Notes: generated by a model not told the origin, from the letters alone. 64,000 nucleotides of DNA from an uncultured Candidatus Melainabacteria bacterium (GCA_947090755.1 CAMUPF010000005.1:1-64000); one strand, 5' to 3'; positions 7,966 to 17,015 are shown, numbered from the stretch's first letter. A program made the numbers and translations.

Positions 7966-9302
7966 TGGCACAAGGAATGAGAATGCCTACAACTGATGAT
8001 TTGGTTTCTATGTGGCACGCTTCCGGCTTGAAACAAAAAATTATTTTTACTTTTTTGATGATAGCGGCGTTCAGATTGGGTGCACAGTTACCGCTTTTTG
8101 GCGTTAACAATGAAGCGTTCAGACAAATCGCACAGGGAAACAATATTATCGGATTCTTGGATTTATTTTCAGGCGGTGCGCTGGGTAACGTATCTATCTT
8201 TGCGTTAGGTATCGGCCCTTACATCACAGCCTCTATCATAATCCAATTGATGTCTGTAATTGTTCCGCATCTGGAAAAATTACAGAAAGAGGAAGGCGAA
8301 GCAGGCAGAAGAAAATTAGCGCAATATACAAGATATTTTACTTGTATTCTCGCGTTTTTCCAATCTTTTGTATTTATGCTTTACATGAAGCATTTGCCGA
8401 CTGCTATCATGCCGAACGTTAACCACGGAATGTTCTTCCTGAGTTCTGTTCTGGTATTGACAGCAGGCGCAGTGCTTGTAATGTGGATTTCCGAATTGAT
8501 TACTGAAAGAGGTATCGGAAACGGCGGCTCTTTGATAATCTTTGTAGGTATATTATCAGGTATTCCTGTTTACGCCTCAAGAACAGCGCAAATGGTTGCT
8601 AATAACGGCGCATTGCAGATGGGTTTAATGCTTTTACTTGCGGTATTCTTTGTTACGATGATTGTAATCGTAATTATGCAGGAGGCTGTTAGAAAAGTTG
8701 TTATCGTAAACCCTAAACGTCAGGTCGGAAACAAAGTTTACGGCGGTATGAATTCATTTATTCCGTTCAAGCTTAATCCGGGCGGCGTAATGCCTATCAT
8801 CTTTGCGATTGCAATTTTGCTTTTCCCGTCAACAATTTTGAGTTTGGTTGGACAGGCAAATATTTCAAATCCTGCGGTTAAGGCGGCGATTTTGAATTTA
8901 AGTCACTGGTTAAATCCGGATGGAGTACTTTACTATGTAATTTACTTCACAATGATTGTAATTTTGACTTTCTTCTACGCTTCAATTATGCCTAATATGC
9001 AGCCAAAAGATATTGCTGATAACCTTAAAAAGTATGGTTCATCAATCCCTGGTATCAAACCGGGCAGACCTACGGCAGAAGCGCTTGATAAAATCTTGAG
9101 TAAAACGACCTTTATCGGTGCGATTGCTCTTGGTATTATCGCGTTGATTCCGTCATTGATGAGTTATGTTACGGGAATTCAAACCTTGATGGGTATTGGT
9201 TCTACCTCCCTAATCATCATGGTCGGGGTTGCTTTAGACTTAATCAATCAAGTTAAGAGCCACCTGCTTGCAAGAAATTACGAATCATTCTTGAAACAGT
9301 AA
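7965..9302 (+). CDS. secY: Preprotein translocase subunit SecY
   Basis: Channel-forming subunit of the Sec translocon in the inner membrane. Ten hydrophobic segments are visible. Family signatures include 'RLGAQLPLFGVN' in the first segment and plug region, 'IGPYITASIIIQLM', 'ITERGIGNGGSLIIFVGI', 'VIVNPKRQVGNKVYGG' and 'GIKPGRPTAEALDKILSKTTFIGA'. 445 aa, normal. It is the last gene of the rpsE unit; adk, map and infA, often next in this operon, are replaced here by the terminator and the convergent pilin copy B. Confidence 0.96.
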   Translation: MAQGMRMPTTDDLVSMWHASGLKQKIIFTFLMIAAFRLGAQLPLFGVNNEAFRQIAQGNNIIGFLDLFSGGALGNVSIFALGIGPYITASIIIQLMSVIVPHLEKLQKEEGEAGRRKLAQYTRYFTCILAFFQSFVFMLYMKHLPTAIMPNVNHGMFFLSSVLVLTAGAVLVMWISELITERGIGNGGSLIIFVGILSGIPVYASRTAQMVANNGALQMGLMLLLAVFFVTMIVIVIMQEAVRKVVIVNPKRQVGNKVYGGMNSFIPFKLNPGGVMPIIFAIAILLFPSTILSLVGQANISNPAVKAAILNLSHWLNPDGVLYYVIYFTMIVILTFFYASIMPNMQPKDIADNLKKYGSSIPGIKPGRPTAEALDKILSKTTFIGAIALGIIALIPSLMSYVTGIQTLMGIGSTSLIIMVGVALDLINQVKSHLLARNYESFLKQ

Positions 9303-9320
9303 AATGGTTAAAATAAATAA

Positions 9321-9356
9321 AAAATAGCGGCGGATTATGTTACCCGCCGCTATTTT
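9321..9356. terminator. Bidirectional terminator between secY and pilin copy B
   Basis: A perfect 13-bp stem, AAAATAGCGGCGG paired with its complement around a 10-base loop. The A-rich and T-rich flanks give a U run in both directions, so it can end secY on the plus strand and pilin copy B on the minus strand. Confidence 0.85.
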
Positions 9357-9366
9357 TATGGATTGA

Positions 9367-10302
9367 TTAACGTTTAATACACCAAACATAAGCTTGCTGT
9401 GTAGTTCTATTAAAATCATCACGTTCGCCATTGTCCAGTCGCTGTCCCCATCCAATGATGGAAGTAATATTAGAAGACGACCAACAGGTGCTAATTGTAC
9501 TGTTAGTTAATAATTTTCGGTTAATAAACATTGAAGCGAGTTCGTCTGCATTCGGTAGCCTGTATTCGCTGTCATAATCAGAGCATGCCTTTGATGCAGC
9601 AGTCCCAAAATATGTTCCGTTGAGAGCATTTACTGACGGATATGGCGCAACCAAGACGGCATCAAAAGGGTAAAGAGCAGTGATAAACCCTATATCTTTG
9701 CCCACAGTATTCGGTCCTTTATTGCCATTCAAATCGTATATGAAATTTGCACAAATTTTGGGCTGCATATAAAAACCACCACCTGAGCTTTCAGGATTTT
9801 CATTTAAACTACCAAGGCAGTACGGATTGTAAAAAACAGTAATGCTCTCACCATTCAGTGTTTCAAACGCTGCGGCTTTTGTATCAATTATAGAAAATCT
9901 ATCGTGTATATTGGAATAACTGCCAACCATATTGCTATTCAATTCCTGCATTGTATTTGGCATATCAATCTGTGAACCATTTAGTGCGGTTATCTTAGAT
10001 ACAACACCGCAATCGGCCAGATGTTCAGAGTCGCAAATGTTGTTAATTTTTAAAACTTTTGACAAACCTTCAGTTACAAAAGTTTCTGCTGCGGTGTCGA
10101 CGGCGGATGTGGAATCATTCCCCTCTATTAAAGTTCCATAACCATTCAGTGCAGGCATTAATGCTATCGCCTGCGACATACGGGCAAAAAGCGCTTTGCG
10201 CTGTGTGTTCCATGTGCGCTCGTTAATATTACCGGTAAGTGATGGCAGTGTTATCGCCGCAACAACGCCGATAATAGTTAATGATAGTAAAATCTCGGCC
10301 AT
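9367..10302 (-). CDS. Type IV pilin-like protein, copy B (out of frame with its start)
   Basis: Pilin body of the dispersed family. The prepilin helix begins A|FTMAEILLS; the N-terminal 100 residues match the other copies. The six conserved cysteines are present and the C-terminal lectin/FGE-like domain has 'EYRLPNADELASMF', 'CWSSSN' and a final CIKR. The coordinates cover the body from an in-frame ATG inside the helix signal. The likely real start is the ATG at 10378 with AGGAGG upstream, reading MKTHNLKTLNLWPSRV into a tract of 11 G. From that start 10 or 13 G would join the pilin frame; with 11 it reads TAA directly after the tract. As sequenced it is therefore silent, consistent with phase variation. 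Confidence 0.85.
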   Translation of the reverse strand: MAEILLSLTIIGVVAAITLPSLTGNINERTWNTQRKALFARMSQAIALMPALNGYGTLIEGNDSTSAVDTAAETFVTEGLSKVLKINNICDSEHLADCGVVSKITALNGSQIDMPNTMQELNSNMVGSYSNIHDRFSIIDTKAAAFETLNGESITVFYNPYCLGSLNENPESSGGGFYMQPKICANFIYDLNGNKGPNTVGKDIGFITALYPFDAVLVAPYPSVNALNGTYFGTAASKACSDYDSEYRLPNADELASMFINRKLLTNSTISTCWSSSNITSIIGWGQRLDNGERDDFNRTTQQAYVWCIKR

Positions 10303-10318
10303 GGTAAATGCAATCTTA

Positions 10319-10329
10319 CCCCCCCCCCC
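10319..10329 (-). repeat. Poly-G (11) tract in the start region of pilin copy B
   Basis: Eleven uninterrupted G on the coding (minus) strand, 16 codons after the ATG at 10378. Pilin frame requires a length of 10 or 13. An internal ATG upstream would need a multiple of 3. Neither register is satisfied at 11. Homopolymer lengths are prone to sequencing and assembly error. Confidence 0.9.
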
Positions 10330-10400
10330 TGACCCGAGATGGCCATAAATTCAGTGTTTTCAGGTTGTGTGTTTTCATTCAATCCTCCTTTTATTTTATT

Positions 10401-10429
10401 ATTATGAGGTTTTTTATGACTTTTGTCAA
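10401..10429 (-). promoter_or_regulatory. Promoter of pilin copy B
   Basis: Read on the minus strand: TTGACA, exactly 17 bases, CATAAT, then an AT-rich leader with AGGAGG before the ATG at 10378. Both hexamers and the spacing recur in copies C, D, E and F. The spacer lacks the AAACATGCTG core of copies C, E and F. The rest of the 10379-10681 gap holds the upstream region of the next plus-strand gene. Confidence 0.75.
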
Positions 10430-10681
10430 TATAAAATAATACTTTTGGATGCTATTTTATTTCGCAAATTTAGTGCTTTACGTCAAGGATATACCTTGAA
10501 AAAAAGGGTATTATCAAAATATACAAAATATCCTCAACTCTTCTGATTGCTCAGTCTATGCTCTTTTCTTTTTGAAAGGAGCTTTTTATTATCGCGGAAA
10601 TCCCTCGGGATTGTAATATTCGTTTACATTCACGCAAGAAAATTTTTTAGGAGTATTATATTATGTAAATCAGGAGAAAAT

Positions 10682-11041
10682 ATGCAAGTAAATACATCTA
10701 TCCCAATATCAAGTCAAAATTTTGGTTCTGCGAGATTCCATAAAATACCTGAAGATATGCAAAATTTATTGAAATCTGATTATGTATTCAATAAAATCGC
10801 GCAGCAACAAGATATTTTTGTTTCAGCCAGACCAAAATTAAAGTGGAGCGACCCGTTTGGATTGAGGACTCCTCAGGCATCTGAGAAGTGTTGGTTATCC
10901 TATAAAATTAATGATTCAGAATTCTCTCAATCAAGACCTGTTCTTACTGACAACAACTTTATTGCGCCTTTAAAAGAGCATATTCAAACACTTTTGGAAA
11001 AACTCTCAATTGAGCGTATTTTGGGTGGCATTGACGTCTAG
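10682..11041 (+). CDS. Unrecognised small protein with N-terminal 'QNFGS' motif
   Basis: I do not recognise this 119-aa protein. There is no signal peptide or membrane segment. Near the N-terminus 'ISSQNFGSARFHKIPEDM' resembles short 'SFG/HFQG' segments in three other unrecognised proteins of the window. The remainder is mixed charged, with a helical tail. The start at 10682 has AGGAG upstream; a longer open frame from 10547 has no ribosome site. The last 4 bases overlap the convergent gene's stop. The upstream region shares an ACATTCACGCAA...AATTTTTT motif with the region before prs. Confidence 0.6.
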   Translation: MQVNTSIPISSQNFGSARFHKIPEDMQNLLKSDYVFNKIAQQQDIFVSARPKLKWSDPFGLRTPQASEKCWLSYKINDSEFSQSRPVLTDNNFIAPLKEHIQTLLEKLSIERILGGIDV

Positions 11042-11991
11042 CGTTTGTTGTTGACATATTTATCAACCTTTTCTGCTATGTAGGTTGAGAAAATTGGCAG
11101 GATTCCGTAGTAAATTGCGGCAAAAATTAATGCAGGGCGCAGAATATGCAGGCCTTCAATGTATTTTGCAAGTTTCGGATCGCCTTTATTGGCAGCCTTG
11201 AATTTTTCTACAAAAGTATCAGTGTTCTTTTTCATTACACCATCCACGAAATAGCCTCCGATTAGGGTTGCTCCTGTTGAGATGATGTTGTTGTAAATCA
11301 GTGCTTTTTTGCGGTTTTCTTTAATATCTTTGCTTTTGTTCGTGAGAACGGCAAAACTTGAAGTCAATAATATATCGTTGCCGGCGGTTATGTGTTTTGC
11401 GATATTTTTGTCATTTTTTTCATTCTTTTTGAGAAAGTTTTGAACTCCTTTTTTATCAAGGACATTGCCTAAGCCTTTTGCAAGTTTTTCAATAGGTCTG
11501 GCTCCGAAGGAAAGTGTTTTCTTTTCCTGCTCCGGTTTTCGGTGTTTGAAAAGTTTATCCATAATTATTGGAATCAACGCGATTGTGAGAATTGATTTTG
11601 GGATTGCAGTAATCACACCCGCGCTGAGTTTCATTATTTGTGTTCCGAGCTTGTAGGCTCTTGAATCAGGCGGTGTCAGTGTTTTTAAGGTGTTGGAGGA
11701 AAGATATTTCTTCGGGTTTTTATCCATTTTTTTTACTGCAGTTTCAATCGGAAACGCAATGGTTTCAATTAGTCCGAATTTTATAACCCCTGAGCCTATT
11801 GACTGGGCGCAGGCGTATTGTTTATTTTCTTTTTCCGTGTCGGGGGTTGCAAGTATCGCAAGCGGTCTTACTGTTGTAGACATCACAAGTGATGTCGCTG
11901 CCGCAAAGGAGGCGCCGTGTTCGGAGAGCGTTTCTAAACCCTTTTTTAGAAATTTATTATTCAATAAGCCATTTACATTTCGTACTTGCAT
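11038..11991 (-). CDS. Unrecognised membrane-associated protein with 'SFGAR' motif
   Basis: Unrecognised 317-aa protein. Hydrophobic stretches at about 27-50, 118-145, 205-218, 232-252 and 285-305 suggest several membrane segments. They are separated by strongly basic loops, including one at 145-200 with 'KKTLSFGARPIEKLAKGLG' (motif at 161-165). Segment style (a 'GASFAAATSLVMSTTVRPLAI' block, small-residue-rich helices) resembles the larger protein at 47540-49783, which suggests one lineage-specific family. Its convergent neighbour overlaps it by 4 bases, and pnuC is divergent with 46 bases between starts. No function is proposed. Confidence 0.6.
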   Translation of the reverse strand: MQVRNVNGLLNNKFLKKGLETLSEHGASFAAATSLVMSTTVRPLAILATPDTEKENKQYACAQSIGSGVIKFGLIETIAFPIETAVKKMDKNPKKYLSSNTLKTLTPPDSRAYKLGTQIMKLSAGVITAIPKSILTIALIPIIMDKLFKHRKPEQEKKTLSFGARPIEKLAKGLGNVLDKKGVQNFLKKNEKNDKNIAKHITAGNDILLTSSFAVLTNKSKDIKENRKKALIYNNIISTGATLIGGYFVDGVMKKNTDTFVEKFKAANKGDPKLAKYIEGLHILRPALIFAAIYYGILPIFSTYIAEKVDKYVNNKR

Positions 11992-12037
11992 TTCTATAGT
12001 ATTTCACAAAAATTAATTTTAGCATATAATAATCTTA

Positions 12038-12724
12038 ATGAACTTAATCAATTTTATTAAAAGAGAATTTGAGGGCTGGGGAAAGTATGAAAGGTTTGTT
12101 TTTCCTGCTGTAATTATGTTTGTTCTGATAACGGCACTATCAATGCGCGATAATCCTGTGGCGATTGTGTCAGCGGTTTGCGGCATAAGTTATACAATAC
12201 TTGCGGGCAAGGGTAAGATTTCCTGCTATTACATCGGGCTTTGCGGAACAATGTGTTATGCCTATTTGTCGTTTGTGAACGGGCTCTGGGGAAATCTTGC
12301 GCTTTATGCGTTGTATTATTTCCCTATGCAAATCCTCGGGATTTTTCGCTGGCGTAAGCATTTAAAAACAGACAAACAGGAAATTGTAAAAACGCAGTTG
12401 AGCGTTAAAGATAGGTTTTTCTATGCATTTTTAACATTGCTGGCTTCATTAGTGCTTGCTTATGTTTTAAAATTTACAGGTGACAGTTCTCCGGTTATTG
12501 ATGCTATAACAACGGTGTTTTCTGTGACGGGGCTGTTATTAACCGTCAAACGCTGTATTGAACAATGGCATGTGTGGCTTGTCGTAAACGGGCTTTCGGC
12601 TGTAATGTGGTTGAATCTCGTGTTACACGGTTCGAAGACTCTTGCAACATTTATGATGTGGAGTGTTTATTTTGTGCTGGCCATTTATTTCCTTATTGTG
12701 TGGCAAAAGGATTTAAAGAAGTGA
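12038..12724 (+). CDS. pnuC: PnuC-like nicotinamide riboside transporter
   Basis: Inner-membrane facilitator for a vitamin B3-type nucleoside. Seven hydrophobic segments are visible. The family marks are the 'CYYIGLCGTMCYAYLSFVNGLWGN' region, the 'FPMQILGIFRWRKHL' loop and the C-terminal 'IEQWHVWLVVNGLSAVMW' substrate-binding segment. 228 aa is typical. Substrate specificity (nicotinamide riboside versus thiamine or riboflavin for other Pnu types) cannot be settled from sequence alone. The stop overlaps the convergent kinase-like gene by 12 bases. No riboswitch is visible in the 46-base upstream gap. Confidence 0.8.
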   Translation: MNLINFIKREFEGWGKYERFVFPAVIMFVLITALSMRDNPVAIVSAVCGISYTILAGKGKISCYYIGLCGTMCYAYLSFVNGLWGNLALYALYYFPMQILGIFRWRKHLKTDKQEIVKTQLSVKDRFFYAFLTLLASLVLAYVLKFTGDSSPVIDAITTVFSVTGLLLTVKRCIEQWHVWLVVNGLSAVMWLNLVLHGSKTLATFMMWSVYFVLAIYFLIVWQKDLKK

Positions 12725-13561
12725 CGCAATCTGGTGGACGATATTTCCTAAATCAATGAGTTTTACGATAAGCCGGCCGTTTTTATTTCTTGTAATAAGT
12801 ACATTTTCATCGTGCAAATCATGATGTTCAAAGTCTTTGCGTGATAAAATCTTTTGAATATCAGAATTATCACCTGTGATTTTTCTAAGCGTTGCAAAAT
12901 ATTCTTGTATTTTTTCTTCATCAAAAGCTTCCCACTTTTTTAATTTACGTGGGATTCTAACATTTTGGGGCGTGATTTCGTACTTGCTTACCAGAAAACT
13001 GCCTTTTGTGTCGCCAAAATACGGACGGAAAATTCGTTCGTTGCCTATAATTTTGCCGAGATGAAGGCCAAGAGCAAGTTCAGGAAGCATCCCTTCTGAA
13101 TCAGCATAACGTTTGCCGCTGTTATTTATGAACTGTTTAACAAAAAGCGGTTCGAGTGTTTTTTTAGGGCCGCGTTCTGAAATAGTAAATGCGCCTTTAA
13201 GAACTTTGCCGTCAAGGTTTCTTTTCTTTACGATGATTTGGTTTTCTTCAGGAATGATTTTGTGTTTTCTCAGGACTGCGGTAAATTGTCTGGAGATTTC
13301 ATCGGTATTCTGGGCGTTATTTGTTGAGAAAGAATTGTGGAAAAGTTGGTATATTTCTTTAAAAATCGAGTTTTTTTGTTCTTTTGGAAGCTGAACAATA
13401 TCTTTTGTCCAACTGTATGGTAAGTTGCCCGCTCTGCCGTCGGCTTTAGGATGTTTTTCAAAAATGTCAGTGACATCCTGTACTGTTTTGCAGTAATTAT
13501 GTTTTAAGGCTCTTGTGGCGCCTTGAAAATGTATATTCGGGGTGTTCGGGTAAACTTGCAT
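12713..13561 (-). CDS. Protein-kinase-like fold protein of unknown target
   Basis: Putative phosphotransferase of the protein-kinase-like superfamily. The catalytic loop reads HDLHDEN (D248, N253), followed 17 residues later by LIDLG (D270), the expected spacing for catalytic and metal-binding Asp. An upstream 'PLFVKQF' (K142) could be the ATP lysine and E161 its helix C partner. The first 100 residues form a separate region starting with 'NIHFQGATRALK', the short motif shared with neighbouring unrecognised proteins. The protein ends only 12 residues after the DLG, so the C-lobe is unusually short. It is not obviously HipA, APH or a Ser/Thr kinase of the PknB type. Confidence 0.6.
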   Translation of the reverse strand: MQVYPNTPNIHFQGATRALKHNYCKTVQDVTDIFEKHPKADGRAGNLPYSWTKDIVQLPKEQKNSIFKEIYQLFHNSFSTNNAQNTDEISRQFTAVLRKHKIIPEENQIIVKKRNLDGKVLKGAFTISERGPKKTLEPLFVKQFINNSGKRYADSEGMLPELALGLHLGKIIGNERIFRPYFGDTKGSFLVSKYEITPQNVRIPRKLKKWEAFDEEKIQEYFATLRKITGDNSDIQKILSRKDFEHHDLHDENVLITRNKNGRLIVKLIDLGNIVHQIASLL

Positions 13562-13650
13562 ATCTGCATAAAACCTGTGAATGGAAATTTTTGCTATGAC
13601 TAGAAAATAAAATTTGCGGGTTCGCCCCGCTCCATGAACAATTCAAAACA

Positions 13651-13687
13651 AAATAAAACAGGATACCAAATGGTATCCTGTTTTATT
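13651..13687 (-). terminator. Terminator of tRNA-Leu(CAA)
   Basis: A perfect 17-bp inverted repeat with loop AAAT, ending in TTTTATTT on the minus strand. It begins immediately after the tRNA 3' end and is well placed to stop tRNA transcription. Confidence 0.8.
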
Positions 13688-13773
13688 TGCCGAAGGTCGG
13701 GGTCGAACCGACACGAGGTGTGATCCTCACCAGATTTTGAGTCTGGCACGTCTACCAATTCCATCACTCCGGC
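13688..13773 (-). tRNA. tRNA-Leu (anticodon CAA)
   Basis: Cloverleaf on the minus strand: acceptor stem GCCGGAG/CTTCGGC with discriminator A, D-loop with AATTGGTAGAC, anticodon loop CTCAAAA (anticodon CAA, reads UUG), long class II variable arm and GGTTCGACCCC T-arm. 86 nt; CCA is not encoded. A 17-bp terminator hairpin follows directly. Confidence 0.95.
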
Positions 13774-13914
13774 ATGAAGTGCTTCTTTATTCTATATCAA
13801 ACATATTTTTTTTTCAAGCATAAGATTTTAAGTGTAATATAACTTATAATTCGCTTTTAAATCAACTGTTTTCGTAATATCATGCTTCTATATCAGTATA
13901 AAAAGAGGGAAATT

Positions 13915-16563
13915 ATGTTAACAGGAAACCAGATTAGAAAGTTATATTTAGATTATTTCAAAGATAAACACCAGCATACAATCGTTGAAAGTTCAAGCCT
14001 TGTGCCTGATAACCCGACTGTATTGCTTACAACTGCCGGTATGTTACAGTTTTTACCGATATTTTTGGGTATCGTAAAATCCCCGTATGATCCGGCACGC
14101 GCTGCTTCTTGTCAAAAATGCGCCAGAGCGGGCGGTAAGGATTCTGATATCGAAAATGTCGGCAGAACTCCGCGCCACCATACTTTCTTTGAAATGCTCG
14201 GTAACTTCTCATTTGGCGACTATTATAAAAGAGAAATTATTCCGTGGGCATGGGAATTTGTAACCGAAGTTTTAAAACTTGATAAAGACAGACTATGGAT
14301 TACTATTTTTGAAACCGATGATGAAGCAGCTGAAATCTGGCAAAGTATAGGTGTTCCGGCTGAACGTATTAAGAGAAAAGGCAAAAAAGATAACTTCTGG
14401 GGCCCTCCGGGTGCGTCAGGTTCTTGCGGCCCTTGCTCTGAAATTCACTACGACCTTGGTGAACAGTATAAATGTGACCATCCGAACTGCGGAATCGATA
14501 CCTGCGAATGCGACCGCTGGGTAGAAATCTGGAACCTTGTATTTACGGAACTTTATCAGGACGAAGAGGGCAACCAATCTCCGCTTGAAAAGAAAAACGT
14601 TGATACAGGCATGGGCCTTGAACGTATCACAATGGTTTGTCAGGGCGTTGCTTCAACCTTTGAAACTGACCTTTTAAAACCGATTTTGGATAAAGTTTCT
14701 GAAATGAGCGGTGTTCCTTACAAAAAATCTGATAAAACGGATATTTCATTACGTATCATTACCGACCACGCAAGATGTGTGTCTTTCTTGATTTCTGACG
14801 GTGTAATTCCGGGAAATGAAGGCAGAAGTTATGTCTTGAGAATGATTTTAAGACGTGCATTACGTCACGGTAAAATTCTCGGTATGGATTTACCGTTCCT
14901 CTATAAGCTTGTCGATACAGTTGTCGAACTTTACGGGGAAGCTTATCCGGAACTCGTTAAAAATCAAACCAAAATCAAAGATGTTATCAAAAAAGAAGAA
15001 GAACGTTTCAAAGTTACACTTGACCGCGGTTACAAATTGTTAGAAGAATTTATCGCTGACAAGAAAGATATTGACGGCGAAAGTGCGTTCAGACTTTACG
15101 ATACTTTTGGCTTCCCGTTTGAACTTACACGTGAAATCGCAGAAGAAAACGGCCTTAAAGTTGATGAAGACGGCTTTAAAAAAGCTATGCAAGAGCAAAA
15201 AGACCGTGCAAAAGCAGCAACAGCTAAGATTTCTGTAACAGGTGATATCAAATATGCCAAAATCGAAGAACAAGTCGGCTCAACAGAGTTTGTAGGATAC
15301 GAAGAAACTGTTTGTGATGCAAAAATTCTGGCTCAGGTTGAGGGCGAGGGTTACGTTGACATCGTGCTTGACAAAACACCGTTCTACGCTGAATGCGGCG
15401 GGCAGGTTGGCGACAGCGGTATAATCGAAAGTGAAAACCTCAAAGCTGAAGTTCTAACTACATTCAAAGTTAACCACTTATTCGTTCACAGATGTCAAAT
15501 TCTGAACGGCGAAGTCGTTATCGGCGATACTGTTTGTGCTTCGATTGACGCGGCACGCCGTTCTGAAATTCGTGTTCACCACACATCAGCGCACTTATTA
15601 CAAGCGGCACTTGTGAAAACTCTCGGAGATGAGGTTAAACAAGCAGGTTCGCAGGTAGAAGAAAATCGTATGAGATTTGACTTTACTTTCTCTCGCGCAA
15701 TGACGCCTGATGAAGTTCAAAAAGTTGAAAACCTTATGAACGATTGGATTAGTGAAAAACTTACCGTCCGCACTGATGTTATGGATATTGAAGAAGCGAA
15801 ATTGACCGGTGCGACCGCGTTATTCGGCGAAAAATACGAAGATGTTGTTCGCGTTGTATCAATCGGCGGCGCGAAGAAGTGTAAATGTGGCGAGGGTAAA
15901 TGTAAGTGCAATCACGGTGAAGCCCCACAGGTTATTTCCAGAGAATTCTGTGCAGGAACGCATGCGAAAAATACAGGCGATCTGCGTTTGGTAAAAATCG
16001 TTTCTGAAAGCGCAATAGCAGCCGGTACCCGACGTATAGAACTCGTTGTCGCTAAAGCAGCACTTGAATATATGAATCAAAAAGCTAAAGTTACGAACGC
16101 TCTTGAGGCTAAATTCAAGGTTCATACCGACGAAGTGCTTGAACGTGTTGAAAAACTCGCTGATGAAAACCGTGAACTTCAAAAACAACTTGCTCAACTC
16201 AAAGAAGAACAAGCAAGAAATAAATTCGCAACATTTATTTCCCGTGCAAAAGAGGTTGACGGCGGCAAAGTCTTTATCTCTAAAATCGAAAACTTTGACG
16301 CAGATGCTGTTAAGGCCGGCGTTGAACTTCTTGCAAACAAACTTGGGGACAGCGTAATAGTTCTTGCCAACGACAAAATGGTGCTTGCAAAAGTTTCAGA
16401 CAGCTTTATTCAAAAAGGCGTTAATGCCGGTAAAATCGTCGGCGAAATCGCTCGTGCAACAGGCGCAAACGGCGGCGGCCGTCCTAACTTCGCTCAAGGC
16501 GGTGTGAAAGACGCGTCTAAGCTTGATGAAGCATTAGCTGCTATTGAAACACAACTTTTATAA
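13915..16563 (+). CDS. alaS: Alanyl-tRNA synthetase
   Basis: Charges tRNA-Ala. The class II core carries 'RTPRHHTFFEMLGNFSFGDYYK' and 'DTGMGLERI'; the editing domain carries the HHTSAH metal site and CAGTH; the C-terminal domain has a coiled coil and 'GGGRPNFAQGG'. 882 aa from the ATG at 13915 (AGAGGGA upstream), normal length. Odd feature: just before the editing-domain CAGTH there is an inserted Cys-rich loop, KKCKCGEGKCKCNH (about bases 15874-15918), in a CxC-x4-CxC-x-H pattern that could bind an extra metal ion. The gene is followed 11 bases later by dut. Confidence 0.96.
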   Translation: MLTGNQIRKLYLDYFKDKHQHTIVESSSLVPDNPTVLLTTAGMLQFLPIFLGIVKSPYDPARAASCQKCARAGGKDSDIENVGRTPRHHTFFEMLGNFSFGDYYKREIIPWAWEFVTEVLKLDKDRLWITIFETDDEAAEIWQSIGVPAERIKRKGKKDNFWGPPGASGSCGPCSEIHYDLGEQYKCDHPNCGIDTCECDRWVEIWNLVFTELYQDEEGNQSPLEKKNVDTGMGLERITMVCQGVASTFETDLLKPILDKVSEMSGVPYKKSDKTDISLRIITDHARCVSFLISDGVIPGNEGRSYVLRMILRRALRHGKILGMDLPFLYKLVDTVVELYGEAYPELVKNQTKIKDVIKKEEERFKVTLDRGYKLLEEFIADKKDIDGESAFRLYDTFGFPFELTREIAEENGLKVDEDGFKKAMQEQKDRAKAATAKISVTGDIKYAKIEEQVGSTEFVGYEETVCDAKILAQVEGEGYVDIVLDKTPFYAECGGQVGDSGIIESENLKAEVLTTFKVNHLFVHRCQILNGEVVIGDTVCASIDAARRSEIRVHHTSAHLLQAALVKTLGDEVKQAGSQVEENRMRFDFTFSRAMTPDEVQKVENLMNDWISEKLTVRTDVMDIEEAKLTGATALFGEKYEDVVRVVSIGGAKKCKCGEGKCKCNHGEAPQVISREFCAGTHAKNTGDLRLVKIVSESAIAAGTRRIELVVAKAALEYMNQKAKVTNALEAKFKVHTDEVLERVEKLADENRELQKQLAQLKEEQARNKFATFISRAKEVDGGKVFISKIENFDADAVKAGVELLANKLGDSVIVLANDKMVLAKVSDSFIQKGVNAGKIVGEIARATGANGGGRPNFAQGGVKDASKLDEALAAIETQLL

Positions 16564-16574
16564 AAGGAGAAATT

Positions 16575-17015
16575 ATGACAGTTTTAAAAATTCAACGTTT
16601 ACCACACAACGTGAATGTTCCAGAGTACAAAACAGAAGGTGCTGCCGGCATGGATTTATGTGCCGCTATCACAGAACCTGTTGTTCTTAAACCGTTAGAA
16701 CGTAAATTAATCCCTACCGGTTTGAAAATCGAACTGGAACACGGATACGAAGCGCAAATCAGACCGCGTTCAGGGCTTTCTATTAAACACGGAATCAGCT
16801 TAATCAACTGCGTCGGTACTATTGATGAAGATTACCGCGGTGAAGTTTGTATCGCGCTTGTTAACCTTTCAAATCAGGCTTACGTAATCCAACCGGGTGA
16901 ACGCGTTGCACAAATGGTTATTGCAAAATACGAACAGGCTAAAATTGAAGTTGTAACAGAACTTTCTGAAACTGTTCGCGGTGCCGGCGGTTTCGGTTCT
17001 ACCGGGGCATTATAA
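16575..17015 (+). CDS. dut: dUTP diphosphatase (dUTPase)
   Basis: Hydrolyses dUTP to dUMP, keeping uracil out of DNA and feeding dTMP synthesis. All five trimeric dUTPase motifs can be read: AGMDLCA, PRSGLSIKHG, GTIDEDYRGEV, GERVAQMVI and the flexible C-terminal RGAGGFGSTG that closes over the substrate. 146 aa, normal. The ribosome site AAAGGAG lies before the ATG and the gene starts 11 bases after alaS, probably in the same transcript. Confidence 0.95.
   Translation: MTVLKIQRLPHNVNVPEYKTEGAAGMDLCAAITEPVVLKPLERKLIPTGLKIELEHGYEAQIRPRSGLSIKHGISLINCVGTIDEDYRGEVCIALVNLSNQAYVIQPGERVAQMVIAKYEQAKIEVVTELSETVRGAGGFGSTGAL

Noticed and set aside
12001-12037. Riboswitch before pnuC, or FMN riboswitch before ribF
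   Set aside because: Both upstream gaps are under 50 bases; there is no room for such an aptamer.
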